From Paraburkholderia kururiensis JCM 10599 = LMG 19447 (lineage in GTDB: Bacteria; Pseudomonadota; Gammaproteobacteria; Burkholderiales; Burkholderiaceae), in NCBI RefSeq assembly GCF_003986935.1, contig NZ_RJZE01000002.1, forward strand, positions 248,001 through 312,000: a stretch of 64,000 nucleotides of DNA, read 5' to 3'. The notes under the pieces were generated by a model. It had not been told where the DNA came from. It saw only the letters and a list, made by a program, of their open reading frames with translations, and searched no databases. The number at the start of each line of letters is the position of its first letter. Within the stretch, counting starts at the first letter, position 1. Below are positions 18,198 to 27,320 of the stretch, piece by piece. Both the position numbers and the translations under genes were made by a program.

Positions 18198-19346
18198 GTG
18201 TCCCGCGAGTGCGAGAAACCTGCCTATTCATTCCTGGCGAGGCAGCCCATAGTCGATGCGCAATGCCGGGTGGTCGGCTATGAGCTGCTGTTCCGCAGCG
18301 GCTTCGAGAATCACGCCGTCATCGTGGACGCGGTGGCCAGCACGCTCTCCGTGCTCGCCACGTCCATGACGGGACTCGGTCTCGAGGAAACGGTGGCGGG
18401 CAAAGACTCGTTTCTCAACTGCACCGAAGAGGTGTTGCGCTCGCCGTACCTGCGCCTGTTGCCGCCTCGCCGCTTCGTGCTCGAGGTGCTGGAAAGCTGC
18501 GCGCACACCGCCGAACTCATTGCGGTATGCGCGAGACTGCGCCGCAACGGCTTCAGAATCGCGCTCGACGACGTAAGAGGCCCGTTGCCGAAGGCTGCGC
18601 CCATCCTTGCGCAGGTCGACATCATGAAACTCGACTGGCCCTTCATCGAGCGCGACGACCGGGCTTTGCTGTGCCACACGCTGGCGGATGCCGGCAAGAC
18701 GGTCCTCGCCGAAAAAGTCGAGACCTGGGATGACTTCTGCGCGGCGAGAGATGCCGGCGCGTCGTTGTTTCAGGGATATTTCTTCTGCAGGCCCGAGACC
18801 CTCAGGGCCCGCAACGTGTCGCCGTGTGCGGCTCCGGTATTGCGGGTGATCGAACTGGTACTCGGCAATGCGCCGCACTCGCGCGTTGCCCTGGCGGTCG
18901 CCGACACGCCGCCGCTCCTCGCGCAGTTGCTGCGCCTCGCCTCCGCGGCCCCGACCGTGCCCGGAGCGGCACGCCATGTCGTGGATTCCATCGAGGCCGC
19001 GCTCACGATCGTGGGCATCGACGTCCTGATCCACTGGTGCGCCCTGCTCCTCTACCTCAACCGGTTGCGGCCGGAGGACGATCCGCTCGCGCAACTGGCG
19101 GCACAACGCGGGTCCGTCATGGCTTCGTACATCGGCCATCGCCATCCCGAAGACGAACGGCTGGTGCGGCAGGCGCGACTGACCGGAGCGCTGTCGCTGC
19201 TCCACGTTGCACACGACAGTGAAGCGGCTGCGTTCTGGGAAACCTTCCCCATCGACGCACGCATACGCGCGGCCATCGTGGGAGAAGAAGGGCTTCTTGG
19301 CAGCGCACTGGCTTTCGCGCGGTCGGTAGAGTCGGGAGCGTTCTAG
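18198..19346 (+). CDS. EAL-HDOD protein (YuxH-type)
   Basis: 382-residue cytoplasmic signalling protein: a divergent EAL domain (about 10-210) followed by an HDOD domain (about 215-380). EAL-domain landmarks remain as YELLFR in place of EAL, FVLEVLES, LDDV, MKLDWPF and AEKVET, then FQGYFFCRP. The first Glu of the EAL signature is replaced in context and the second Asp pair is altered to LDDV, so c-di-GMP cleavage is doubtful and a binding or scaffold role is more likely. The start is GTG at 18198, fixed by AAAGGAG (18185-18191) six bases upstream; an upstream TTG at 18129 lacks such a site. It sits behind the candidate sRNA and an inverted repeat. Confidence 0.85.
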   Translation: MSRECEKPAYSFLARQPIVDAQCRVVGYELLFRSGFENHAVIVDAVASTLSVLATSMTGLGLEETVAGKDSFLNCTEEVLRSPYLRLLPPRRFVLEVLESCAHTAELIAVCARLRRNGFRIALDDVRGPLPKAAPILAQVDIMKLDWPFIERDDRALLCHTLADAGKTVLAEKVETWDDFCAARDAGASLFQGYFFCRPETLRARNVSPCAAPVLRVIELVLGNAPHSRVALAVADTPPLLAQLLRLASAAPTVPGAARHVVDSIEAALTIVGIDVLIHWCALLLYLNRLRPEDDPLAQLAAQRGSVMASYIGHRHPEDERLVRQARLTGALSLLHVAHDSEAAAFWETFPIDARIRAAIVGEEGLLGSALAFARSVESGAF

Positions 19347-19725
19347 CAAACGTGTTCCGGCGATCGATGCATGCCTTGAAGCGGCAAGCGTGTGCGCCGC
19401 GCAGTCTAACCGGCGCCACGCGCAACAACAGATGCAGAAAACAGTTCAATAAAAGAGCACGGGGATTGCAAACATGGACTTCAAAAAAATGATGGCGCGC
19501 TCGAGCCGCGCCGCAGTGCCAAAGCGCACGCGTGCATCCCGCGTCCACGCTCGCCGCTGCACCTCAAGCCGGGGACACCGCGCACGACCGGGAACACTTC
19601 TGATTTGCGAAGAAAGAAATGTGAGCCGCGCTGGTTAAAAAAATCCTGACACCGCAATTTGCGAATTTCAGTAAATCGGGTTATCTGCCGACATAACGCA
19701 TATCAATACACGTAAGGAAGAAAGC
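19347..19725 (+). promoter_or_regulatory. Intergenic region with chemoreceptor promoter
   Basis: No convincing gene; a 54-codon ORF at 19474 (MDFKKMMARSS...) has no ribosome site and Arg-rich, frame-shadow-like composition. The right end is AT-rich: TTGCGA (19659-19664), 17 bases, TATCTG (19682-19687) may be the promoter of the chemoreceptor. No good sigma-28 pattern at the proper spacing was found. Confidence 0.4.
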
Positions 19726-21291
19726 ATGAAATCAATGACTGTGGGCCAAAAGCTTGGCGTAGCGTTCGGTATCGTCGTCGTCATTTCGTTGATTGGCAGC
19801 GCGATCTCGATATTCAATTTTCTGAAGCTCAATCAGGCGAATGGCTGGAACATTCACAGCTATCAGGTTCTGCGCGCAAATGACGACATGCTCACCAACA
19901 TGGTGAACATGGAGACCGGTGTGCGCGGCTTCGTCGCCTCGGGCGAGGACCGCTTTCTGGAGCCGTACAAGACCGGACGCGCGCAGTTCGCGACGTCGCT
20001 CGAGCTGGTCCGCGGCCTGACTGCGGACAATGCGGCCCAGCAGCAGCGCCTCGACACGCTGCGCGAGATGCATCAGAAGGTGGCGGAAATCGACGAGAAG
20101 CTGATCGCCATGCGGCGTGACGTCAACGCCGGCACGCAGCCCGCCAACGTGTTGACCGACTACTTCAAGCAGGGCAACGACAAACAGTTCATGGACCGCT
20201 ATCGTGCCGTGTCCGCTGAACTCAATCAGGCCGAGCAGTCGCTGCTCGATCAGCGTTCGAGCGAAGTGGCCAGCATGACGACGTCGACCAAGCTGACGCT
20301 CGCCGCGGCCGGCACCATGACGGTCATCCTCTCGGTCGCGCTCGGCTTCTTCATTACGCGCAGCATCACGCGAGCGTTGGGTGGTGAACCTGCCGACGCC
20401 GCCACCGTGGCAGGCCGCATTGCCGAGGGCAATCTCGAGCTGCCGGTGCCGGTGGCGCCCAACGACCGAAACAGCCTGATGGCGTCGCTCGAATCGATGC
20501 GCCGGCAATTGAGCGGCATCGTTTCCGAAATCCAGACCTCGGCGCAAGCCATCACGACGTCAGCGGGCGAAATCGCACAGGGCAATCTGGACCTCTCGCA
20601 GCGCACCGAAGAGCAGGCGGCCTCGCTTCAGGAAACGGCGGCCAGCATGGAGCAGTTGACCGCCACGGTGCGTCAGAACACGGAGAACGCGAAGCAGGCC
20701 AACGCGCTTGCCGGCAACGCCCGTGATGTCGCCATGCGCGGCGGCGAAGTCGTGAACCAGGTCGTGGAATCCATGCGTGCGATCTCGAGCAGCTCGGGCA
20801 AGGTTGCCGAAATCATTACTGTCATCGAAGGCATTGCTTTCCAGACCAACATCCTTGCGCTCAACGCAGCCGTGGAGGCCGCGCGCGCAGGAGAACAGGG
20901 TCGCGGGTTCGCCGTGGTGGCGGGCGAAGTGCGCACGCTGGCGCAACGCAGCGCGAGCGCGGCGAAAGAGATCAAGGATCTCATCACGAGTTCGGTGGAA
21001 AGCGTGGCGCAGGGCTCCGAGCAGGTCGAAAGAGCCGGCACGACCATGACCGATATCGTGCAGTCCGTGCGGCGAGTGACCGACATCATGGGCGAGATCG
21101 CCTCCGCCTCCGACGAGCAGGGAACCGGCATCGAGCAGGTCAACGTCGCGGTGGGCCAGATGGACTCGGTCACGCAGCAGAACGCCGCGCTCGTGGAGCA
21201 GGCGTCGGCCGCCGCGCAGTCGATGGCGCAGCAGGCCACCGCACTGCGCGAGGTAGTCGGCGTCTTCAGGATTGGACGGGCACGCAGCTAG
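19726..21291 (+). CDS. Methyl-accepting chemotaxis protein with CHASE3-like sensor
   Basis: 521-residue inner-membrane receptor. Membrane segments lie at about 10-30 and 188-210. The periplasmic part (32-187) has the [19 protein letters not shown] signature of CHASE3 sensors, whose ligands are mostly unknown. A HAMP domain follows (about 211-265), then the signalling helices with the highly conserved tip [22 protein letters not shown]. The C-terminus is plain (FRIGRARS) with no tethering pentapeptide. AAGGAAG lies upstream of the ATG. It signals through CheW/CheA; the nearest cheW is at 34932. It is convergent with the NicO gene. Confidence 0.95.
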   Translation: MKSMTVGQKLGVAFGIVVVISLIGSAISIFNFLKLNQANGWNIHSYQVLRANDDMLTNMVNMETGVRGFVASGEDRFLEPYKTGRAQFATSLELVRGLTADNAAQQQRLDTLREMHQKVAEIDEKLIAMRRDVNAGTQPANVLTDYFKQGNDKQFMDRYRAVSAELNQAEQSLLDQRSSEVASMTTSTKLTLAAAGTMTVILSVALGFFITRSITRALGGEPADAATVAGRIAEGNLELPVPVAPNDRNSLMASLESMRRQLSGIVSEIQTSAQAITTSAGEIAQGNLDLSQRTEEQAASLQETAASMEQLTATVRQNTENAKQANALAGNARDVAMRGGEVVNQVVESMRAISSSSGKVAEIITVIEGIAFQTNILALNAAVEAARAGEQGRGFAVVAGEVRTLAQRSASAAKEIKDLITSSVESVAQGSEQVERAGTTMTDIVQSVRRVTDIMGEIASASDEQGTGIEQVNVAVGQMDSVTQQNAALVEQASAAAQSMAQQATALREVVGVFRIGRARS

Positions 21292-21313
21292 GCGCCCTCG
21301 CGCCGCCCACGCG

Positions 21314-22585
21314 TTACGAGAGAGAGTTGGCGCTGACGCCGCTCAGCAACAGCGCCAGTTGCAACGCAGAGACCACGAGAATCAGGGCGATCGCACCGAT
21401 CGCCACCACGCGCCCTGCTCTCGCCGAACGTATGCGGTAACGCAATGCGAGCCGGGCAAGCGTCCGGTTCGCCCCGACGCTGCCAAGACCGATCATGGCG
21501 ACCGTCGTCGCGACGCCCGTTGCCATCGCGAAGGTCGCAACGACGCCGGCGGCAAGCGCGCCATTCGCCATCGACGTCACCAGCGCGAAGATCGCGCCGA
21601 TACACGGCCGCATGCCGGCCGCGAGCCCGAGCGTCGCGATCTGTCTGATTCGCGAACGCGCCCGTTCTTTCGGAAGCGGACGGGTGTCGGCGGTTGCGCG
21701 GACAAGGGCGGGGCTCGCGCCTGCTGCGAGGCGAGGCCTCTCTTGCGCTACGCGAGTCAACCGGGTTCGCAGATACGCGCCCCCGACAGCTTCGTCGCCG
21801 CCCCTCACGTCGACGGCGTCTGACGCCGTCTGCGCCTCGCCCGCGCTTTCGTCGCGCGCGAGCCTGACGACCGGCGCTTCGTCACAGCATTGGTTACGCG
21901 CGCCACGCGACCTGATGGCCCAGGCGCTCGTCACGCAGAGCAACAGGTAGCTCACCGTCTCCATCGACGCGGCGCGCGGCATCACGCTCATGAGACCTGC
22001 GTGCGTGAACCACGCGGCGCCCAGCACCAGCCCGATCGCGCAGAACGCCTGCACCGTGGCCGTCCACGCGCTCAGTAGCACGGCGTCCGCGACGCGCGCG
22101 CGACGAGATCCGAGCCAGGTGCCGACCACGAGCTTGCCGTGGCCCGGACCCAGCGCGTGTAGCGCGCCGTAACCGAACGAGACGACGACGAGCGTCGCCC
22201 AGGCGGCCAGCGAAGCGCCGTGCGACCACTGAGCCATGAACCCTTCGATGCGGCCGTTCCAGGCCGCCTGCAAGCGCAGCCAGTCGCCGACGCCAGCCCG
22301 CACGAAATCGGGCACGTCGCTGTACCACCACGACGGGGCGGCCGTTACGCTGTCGGACGCCGCGGGGGTGACTGCGGTGGTGGAAGCCGCGCCCGTCGGT
22401 TGGCCGAAGACGTCCAGCGCTTCGGCATGCGCGTGGATGCAGGTCACGCACAACACGGTCATGGCAAGCAGGGAGGTAAGCGCCGCGCGTCCGCGACCGT
22501 GCACGCTGCCGCGCAGCGTCCGGCCGAAAGCGGCCGCGCGACGGGCGCACGCACCACGCAGAACCCGAGGCAGATCGACTAGCAT
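21314..22585 (-). CDS. NicO/RcnA-type nickel-cobalt permease
   Basis: 423-residue membrane protein of the NicO family. An N-terminal hydrophobic leader (LTSLLAMTVLCVTCIHAHA) may be a signal or anchor; then come membrane helices with the family motif HALGPGHGK near the first pair and GMRPCIGAIFAL in the second half, separated by a long polar, Arg- and Asp-rich cytoplasmic loop. The family moves Ni/Co, in or out. The start ATG at 22585 overlaps the end of the DUF1007 gene by 7 bases, so both are translated together. The partner gene is typical of metal-linked NicO loci in proteobacteria. Direction of transport is not readable from the sequence. Confidence 0.85.
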   Translation of the reverse strand: MLVDLPRVLRGACARRAAAFGRTLRGSVHGRGRAALTSLLAMTVLCVTCIHAHAEALDVFGQPTGAASTTAVTPAASDSVTAAPSWWYSDVPDFVRAGVGDWLRLQAAWNGRIEGFMAQWSHGASLAAWATLVVVSFGYGALHALGPGHGKLVVGTWLGSRRARVADAVLLSAWTATVQAFCAIGLVLGAAWFTHAGLMSVMPRAASMETVSYLLLCVTSAWAIRSRGARNQCCDEAPVVRLARDESAGEAQTASDAVDVRGGDEAVGGAYLRTRLTRVAQERPRLAAGASPALVRATADTRPLPKERARSRIRQIATLGLAAGMRPCIGAIFALVTSMANGALAAGVVATFAMATGVATTVAMIGLGSVGANRTLARLALRYRIRSARAGRVVAIGAIALILVVSALQLALLLSGVSANSLS

Positions 22586-23184
22586 GCGATGGCGCTCGCG
22601 TGAGGCAATACGAAGCCATTGAAGATGGGATGTGCCTTGTCGACGAAAGACCGGATCGAGCAGGCACTGGAGGCCCCAGTCCCGAGCGACACTGCCTCGC
22701 CCGAATCCATCTCGTAGTCGACGTAGTAAGACGGGTCCCACACGCCCAGTTCCACGTTCTTGCCGCGCACGTCCACAGGCGCAGCAAGCGGCAGCCGGAA
22801 CGCGTAGGTAACCTTGCCGTCCTCCACCGACACCTGGAAGCCGGTAGGCGCGCCAAAGGCCTGCGCGCTACCGTCGACGAAAAGATGGGTGAAGTACGAA
22901 GCATGGGCGAGCGACACGAATGCCTCGTCGTGGAAGCGCTTCGTCAGCGCTGCGTCGAGCAGGCCCTGCGCCGGCATCTGCCCGACACCGACGAGTTGAA
23001 CCGGAAAGCCTTCCGTAAAGCGCCAGCGTTCGTCGAGCGCCACGATGGAGGTGCCGCTCATGCGGATGCTCGCCGTGTAGGCAACCCACACGTGGGGGTG
23101 GGCTTGCGCGAGGCTTGCAGAAACCAGCAGACACGCAAGAACGGCTCGTACCAACAAGGCAGGAAAACGGCTGACGTGAGGCAT
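22579..23184 (-). CDS. DUF1007 periplasmic protein, partner of the NicO permease
   Basis: 201 residues with a signal peptide (LLVRAVLACLLVSASLAQA) directly followed by HPHVW, the usual mature N-terminus of DUF1007 proteins and a plausible metal ligand. The family is regularly found next to NicO permeases and is thought to deliver or sense metal in the periplasm. ATG 23184 is chosen because it places the signal peptide at the N-terminus; a GTG at 23235 would add 17 residues. The stop codon lies inside the start of the permease gene. The palindrome AATGCtgcGCATT upstream may be an operator. Confidence 0.8.
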   Translation of the reverse strand: MPHVSRFPALLVRAVLACLLVSASLAQAHPHVWVAYTASIRMSGTSIVALDERWRFTEGFPVQLVGVGQMPAQGLLDAALTKRFHDEAFVSLAHASYFTHLFVDGSAQAFGAPTGFQVSVEDGKVTYAFRLPLAAPVDVRGKNVELGVWDPSYYVDYEMDSGEAVSLGTGASSACSIRSFVDKAHPIFNGFVLPHASAIAC

Positions 23185-23210
23185 CAGGTGGACGTCCGGC
23201 GATGGCGAAA

Positions 23211-23223
23211 AATGCTGCGCATT
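23211..23223 (-). promoter_or_regulatory. Possible operator upstream of the DUF1007-NicO pair
   Basis: AATGC-TGC-GCATT, a 13-base odd-centred palindrome about 30 bases ahead of the DUF1007 start. A metal-responsive repressor site is possible, but it does not match a Zur or NikR box I can name. Confidence 0.3.
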
Positions 23224-23382
23224 ATCGCACTGCACCGTGACGTGCAGCGGCTTCGTCCGTCGCGCCGCATTCGGGTGTGGACGCCCGGCCGCCGCGCCGA
23301 CGCCTTATGGTTCGTCGACGCCGTCTCGCCCACAGGCGCGAAGGCGCGGACGAAAAGGGACTAAAAGCGGACTAAAAAGGGA

Positions 23383-24963
23383 CTACCGCGAGCGCACCGC
23401 CACCTGGTTCGGCAAGGTAAAGAGGCGCACCGCCTCGTCCAGTACGTTCGCCTGATTGGTGAGGCTTTCGGCCGTAGCGGCACCCTCTTCGACGAGTGCC
23501 GCGTTCTGCTGGGTCGCATCGTCCAGCTGCACCACCGAGTTGTTGATGCTGTCGATGCCCTGAGACTGTTCGACACTGGCATTCGCGATTTCCTGGACGA
23601 TCGCATACACGCGCTGCATGTTCGATTCGATTTCGACCATGCGGCCCGCGGCCCCGGCAACGCTCTCGCCCGCCGCCTGTGCGACGGTCGCGTTGGTATC
23701 CACGATCTCCTTGATTTCGCGCGCCGCCGTTGCGCAGCGTTGCGCGAGTCCGCGCACTTCGCCCGCCACCACGGCAAAGCCCTTGCCCGTTTCGCCCGCA
23801 CGGGCCGCTTCCACCGCCGCGTTGAGCGCGAGGATGTTGGTCTGGAACGCGATGCTGTCGATCGTCGTGACGATCGCGCGGATCTGGTCGGACGAACGCG
23901 AGATGCCCTGCATGGTGGACTCCGTCTGCCGGATCGCATCGCACCCGCCGCGCGTCGCGGTCTGCGCGCTTTCCACGATGCTGTTCGCCTGGGTCGCCGC
24001 GTGGGAATTGCTCTTGACGGTGGCCGTGAGTTCCTCGAGCGAAGCCGCGGTTTCCTCCAGCGACGCCGCCTGCACCTCGGTACGCCGCGACAGATCCATG
24101 TTGCCCCCGGCGATTTCCTGCGAAGCCACCTTCATCTGTTCGATCTGCGTGCGCACGTCGGAGACGATCGCAACCAGGCTCACGCGCAACTGCGCGAGTC
24201 CCCGCAACGTCTGGCTGGTGCACGTGCCCGAGGTGGCCGGCACATCCACCGTGAGGTCGCCCGCGGCCATGCGCGCCGCGATGTGGTCCACTTCGGCAAT
24301 GCGGCGTTGCGCGCGCCTCGCCACGAAGCAGGCCGGCAGCCACGTGCCGGCCGCGACCATCGCGAGCGCGGCGCTCACGAGCGTCGCGCCCGACAACCGG
24401 TCTGCGAAGGCGAACAGCGATGCGACGGCAGCCATGCCCACTGCGCCCGTCATGAAGATATGCGCAGGCAGTCCCGCATCGCGCCACAAGTCGAGCGCAT
24501 GGAGCGCGCCCACATGCACGACGCGGCCACCGCGCAGACACACGCCCTTCGCATGGCCGCTGCGCAGACGCGCATAAAGCGCCTCGGCTTCGCGAATCTC
24601 GGCACGCTCGGGTCGTGTACGCACACTGAGATAGCCGACCGTTTCGCCGTGCCGCACGATCGGCGTAACGTTGGCCCGCACCCAGTAATGGTCGCCGTTC
24701 TTGCGGCGGTTCTTCACGAGCGCCGTCCAGGAGCGGCCGGCCTTGATGGTCGCCCACATGTCTTCGAATGCCTGCGGCGGCATGTCCGGATGCCGGATCA
24801 CGTTGTGCGGCTGGCCGATCAGTTCCTCGCGTGAAAAGCCCGAGACCTCGATGAAGGCCGGATTGCAGTACTCGATGTGACTGGAAAGATTCGTGGCCGA
24901 CACCAGCATGCTCGACGCCGGATAGTCGTACTCCGAGCCCGTGACGGGAAGATTGTTGCGCAT
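23383..24963 (-). CDS. Aer-like aerotaxis receptor (PAS plus chemoreceptor signalling domain)
   Basis: 526 residues. The N-terminal PAS domain (about 15-115) has the Aer FAD-type pattern: NPAFIEVSGFSREELIGQPHN and VIRHPDMPPQAFEDMW, then NRRKNGDHYWVRANV. A short hydrophobic anchor with two close segments (about 165-215) lacks a periplasmic domain, so sensing is cytoplasmic, probably redox or oxygen through flavin. HAMP-like helices and the full signalling domain with the tip [21 protein letters not shown] follow. AAGGAG precedes ATG 24963. The neighbourhood (response regulator, CheW, a terminal oxidase) fits energy-taxis. Confidence 0.9.
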   Translation of the reverse strand: MRNNLPVTGSEYDYPASSMLVSATNLSSHIEYCNPAFIEVSGFSREELIGQPHNVIRHPDMPPQAFEDMWATIKAGRSWTALVKNRRKNGDHYWVRANVTPIVRHGETVGYLSVRTRPERAEIREAEALYARLRSGHAKGVCLRGGRVVHVGALHALDLWRDAGLPAHIFMTGAVGMAAVASLFAFADRLSGATLVSAALAMVAAGTWLPACFVARRAQRRIAEVDHIAARMAAGDLTVDVPATSGTCTSQTLRGLAQLRVSLVAIVSDVRTQIEQMKVASQEIAGGNMDLSRRTEVQAASLEETAASLEELTATVKSNSHAATQANSIVESAQTATRGGCDAIRQTESTMQGISRSSDQIRAIVTTIDSIAFQTNILALNAAVEAARAGETGKGFAVVAGEVRGLAQRCATAAREIKEIVDTNATVAQAAGESVAGAAGRMVEIESNMQRVYAIVQEIANASVEQSQGIDSINNSVVQLDDATQQNAALVEEGAATAESLTNQANVLDEAVRLFTLPNQVAVRSR

Positions 24964-25177
24964 TGCGTCTCCTTCGCTTCTGCCGCGCAGGCAGATCGCC
25001 TGATGCTGTTCTTTTCGCGTTGCCGCACCCCGCTCGCCCGCCACGCCTGCCGGCTGCAAGACGCGAGGTGCCCATCTCTGAATGTCGACCTTCGCGCGCG
25101 TTGCCGAAGAGTTGGCAACGCGCGATTGCGGCACGCGTTTTCCTCGCGAAAAACGGTGAAACCGAAACGCCGGACGG

Positions 25178-26059
25178 CTATTCGATCTCGACGTGCCCGC
25201 CCTGCGAAAGCTGCGTGACGGCCGCACACAGGCGGTTCGCCTTCACGGGCTTGTCGAAATAGGCCGACGCCTGCACCGCCGCGGCGCGATCGCGGTATTG
25301 CGCTTCGGTGTGGCCCGTCACGAAGATCGCGGGAATGTTCGCGTATTGCGGGTTCGAGCGCATCGCGCGGCAGAAGTCGAAACCGTCCAGCGTGCCGCCC
25401 AGCACGATGTCGAGCACCACCACGTCGGGGCGCGTCTCTTTCAGCAGGGCGAAGGCCGCTTCCGCTTCGCCCACCGCCGATACCGTGCAGCCCGCGCGTT
25501 CGAGCGCCGCGGCGAGCACCTTGCGCGAAACGGCGTCGTCGTCCAGCACCATCACCGACTTGCCGGCGAGCGGACGCGGCCGTGGCCGGCGTTCATAGCT
25601 GATGCCCGCCGAGCGGCGCGCGCCCGAGAGCGCCACGCTGCCGCTCTCGTCTTGCGCCACTTCGCCGAGCGACGCGAGCGCGACGACGTGCGGCTTCCTG
25701 CCGCCATCGATCATGCGTTCGAGAGACGTGGGCGCGCCGAGAAACAGATCGAGCGAACTGTCCGCGCGAAACTTCAAGCCGCTTGCTCGCACGAGCGCCG
25801 AAAATTCGCGCACGAATTCCGCGGGGCGCCGATCCGCGAACGCGACATTGAAGACCGTGCCGCGCCGGGCCGCCGCAACGAGCGCCTGCCATGACGCGAT
25901 GCCGGCCGCAGCGCACCCCGCTTCGACCCGGCCTAGCGTGTCGCCCGTGACGCCGTACGCCGCCGGGTCTGCATCAGCGGCGTCCACGATGGGAGCGGTC
26001 TCCACCGTGGCCCTCGTGGTGGCGTGGCGCGTGGTGCTGGCCGCAGTGGTAGTTCTCAT
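25178..26059 (-). CDS. Response regulator with unknown N-terminal region and C-terminal receiver
   Basis: 293 residues. The C-terminal 125 residues are a complete receiver: acidic DDD near residue 173, phosphoacceptor Asp217 in VVVLD, Thr/Ser in FVTGH, Lys270 in FDKP. The N-terminal 165 residues are helical and Ala-rich, with an LDLFLGAPTSLERMIDGG stretch; I recognise no domain, and it could be a degenerate receiver or a protein-protein module. There is no DNA-binding or enzymatic output domain. AAAGGAG lies 8 bases before ATG 26059, which is 13 bases after the stop of the EAL gene. It is the last gene of the four-gene phosphorelay operon. Confidence 0.88.
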   Translation of the reverse strand: MRTTTAASTTRHATTRATVETAPIVDAADADPAAYGVTGDTLGRVEAGCAAAGIASWQALVAAARRGTVFNVAFADRRPAEFVREFSALVRASGLKFRADSSLDLFLGAPTSLERMIDGGRKPHVVALASLGEVAQDESGSVALSGARRSAGISYERRPRPRPLAGKSVMVLDDDAVSRKVLAAALERAGCTVSAVGEAEAAFALLKETRPDVVVLDIVLGGTLDGFDFCRAMRSNPQYANIPAIFVTGHTEAQYRDRAAAVQASAYFDKPVKANRLCAAVTQLSQGGHVEIE

Positions 26060-26072
26060 CTGGCATCTCCTT

Positions 26073-27320
26073 TCAATGCAATGCTTCCGGCCGCCCCGTC
26101 GCCGTGACAGCGGCAGCTACAGCGCCCGGCGACTGCGCCGCGTTGTCGAGCCATGCATGCAGCGCCGCTTCGTCCAGCGCCGCCGACCAGAGCCAGCCCT
26201 GCCCCGTCGAGCATCCGTAGGCGGCCAGCCGGTCGCGCACGTCGGCAGACTCGATACCCTCTGCCACCGTCGTCACACCCATTTCGCGGCTCAGGGTAAT
26301 CAACGCACTGAGAATCCGCGCGCTGTCCATGTCGTGCAACGCGCTGCCCACGAACGCGCGGTCCAGCTTCATTTCGTTGAACGGAATTCGCAGCAGCGAA
26401 AGCATTGACGAATAGCCAGTGCCGAAATCGTCGATGGACAAACCCACGCCGTCGATGCGCAGGCCCGTGAGCACGTTGCCCACGGCAATGGAATCGCTGA
26501 GCGCGCTGCCCTCGGTCAGTTCGAGCACGAGCGACGACGGCGGCACCGCAGACTCGAGCAGGCAGCCTCTGACGAGATCGCCAAACGTCGCATCGACCAC
26601 CGAAGGCGACACGTTCACCGCGACGCTCACCTCCGGAAAACGGCCGCGCCAGCGCGCGCACGCGGCAAGGGACGCCTTCAGCATGAGCGCCGTGAACGCA
26701 CGCGCCTGCCCCATGCTTTCGATGACGGACACGAACCGTTCAGGCCCAATAGTGCCGTGCTCGTCCGACTGCCAGCGCGCGAGCGCTTCGACACCCACCA
26801 CCCGGCCCGTGCTGAGCGACACCTGGGGCTGGAAGTACGGCACGATGCGCCCGGCGGTCAGCGCGGACAGCACATCGTCGGAATGGCAGGGCGCGTCGTC
26901 GATGGGCTGCGCCACGGCAGCGGCATCGCGCCCGGCGCGCAGCAGCGCGGCGAGGCGGTCTTCGCAAATCGGCTTGCACAGCGAACCCGCCACGTGGACG
27001 CCGCGCGCCTCGGCGATACGCGAAACCGCATTGCGCGTGCGCTCGTCGCAGCCGCTGGCGAGAATCACGGTGCGCGGCACCGAATCGTTGCCGAGCGAGT
27101 GCAACACGTCGAGGCTCGTTCCGTCCTGCAGACGCAGATCGAGCAGCACCATGCGCACGTCGTCGTTCTGCAGATGCGTGCGTGCCTCGCTCAGGGTGGC
27201 CGCCGTCAGACAGCGCATGCCGAGCTTGCGCACCATGGCTTGCATGGTGCCGCGCTGCACGGGATCGTCTTCGATGATGAGCACGGCCCACTCACTGCCG
27301 GCTGTCGGCGCGTCAATCAT
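26073..27320 (-). CDS. Response regulator with EAL domain (c-di-GMP phosphodiesterase)
   Basis: 415 residues: receiver at 10-130 with phosphoacceptor Asp61 (MVLLDLRL) and Lys116, then an EAL domain at about 150-395. All catalytic EAL landmarks are present: EAL at 178-180, Asn236 in NVSP, Glu267 in ELTEG, Asp297-Asp298 in DDFGTG, Lys318 in MKLD, Glu354 in AEGIE. It should hydrolyse c-di-GMP to pGpG when its receiver is phosphorylated or released. The ATG overlaps the end of the permease-kinase gene by 8 bases, so the kinases and this enzyme are made together. It is the evident output of the operon. Confidence 0.93.
   Translation of the reverse strand: MIDAPTAGSEWAVLIIEDDPVQRGTMQAMVRKLGMRCLTAATLSEARTHLQNDDVRMVLLDLRLQDGTSLDVLHSLGNDSVPRTVILASGCDERTRNAVSRIAEARGVHVAGSLCKPICEDRLAALLRAGRDAAAVAQPIDDAPCHSDDVLSALTAGRIVPYFQPQVSLSTGRVVGVEALARWQSDEHGTIGPERFVSVIESMGQARAFTALMLKASLAACARWRGRFPEVSVAVNVSPSVVDATFGDLVRGCLLESAVPPSSLVLELTEGSALSDSIAVGNVLTGLRIDGVGLSIDDFGTGYSSMLSLLRIPFNEMKLDRAFVGSALHDMDSARILSALITLSREMGVTTVAEGIESADVRDRLAAYGCSTGQGWLWSAALDEAALHAWLDNAAQSPGAVAAAVTATGRPEALH

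Noticed and set aside
19660-19700. Sigma-28 (flagellar) promoter before the CHASE3 receptor
   Set aside because: TAAA and GCCGA are present, but the spacing is 11 instead of about 15 bases.
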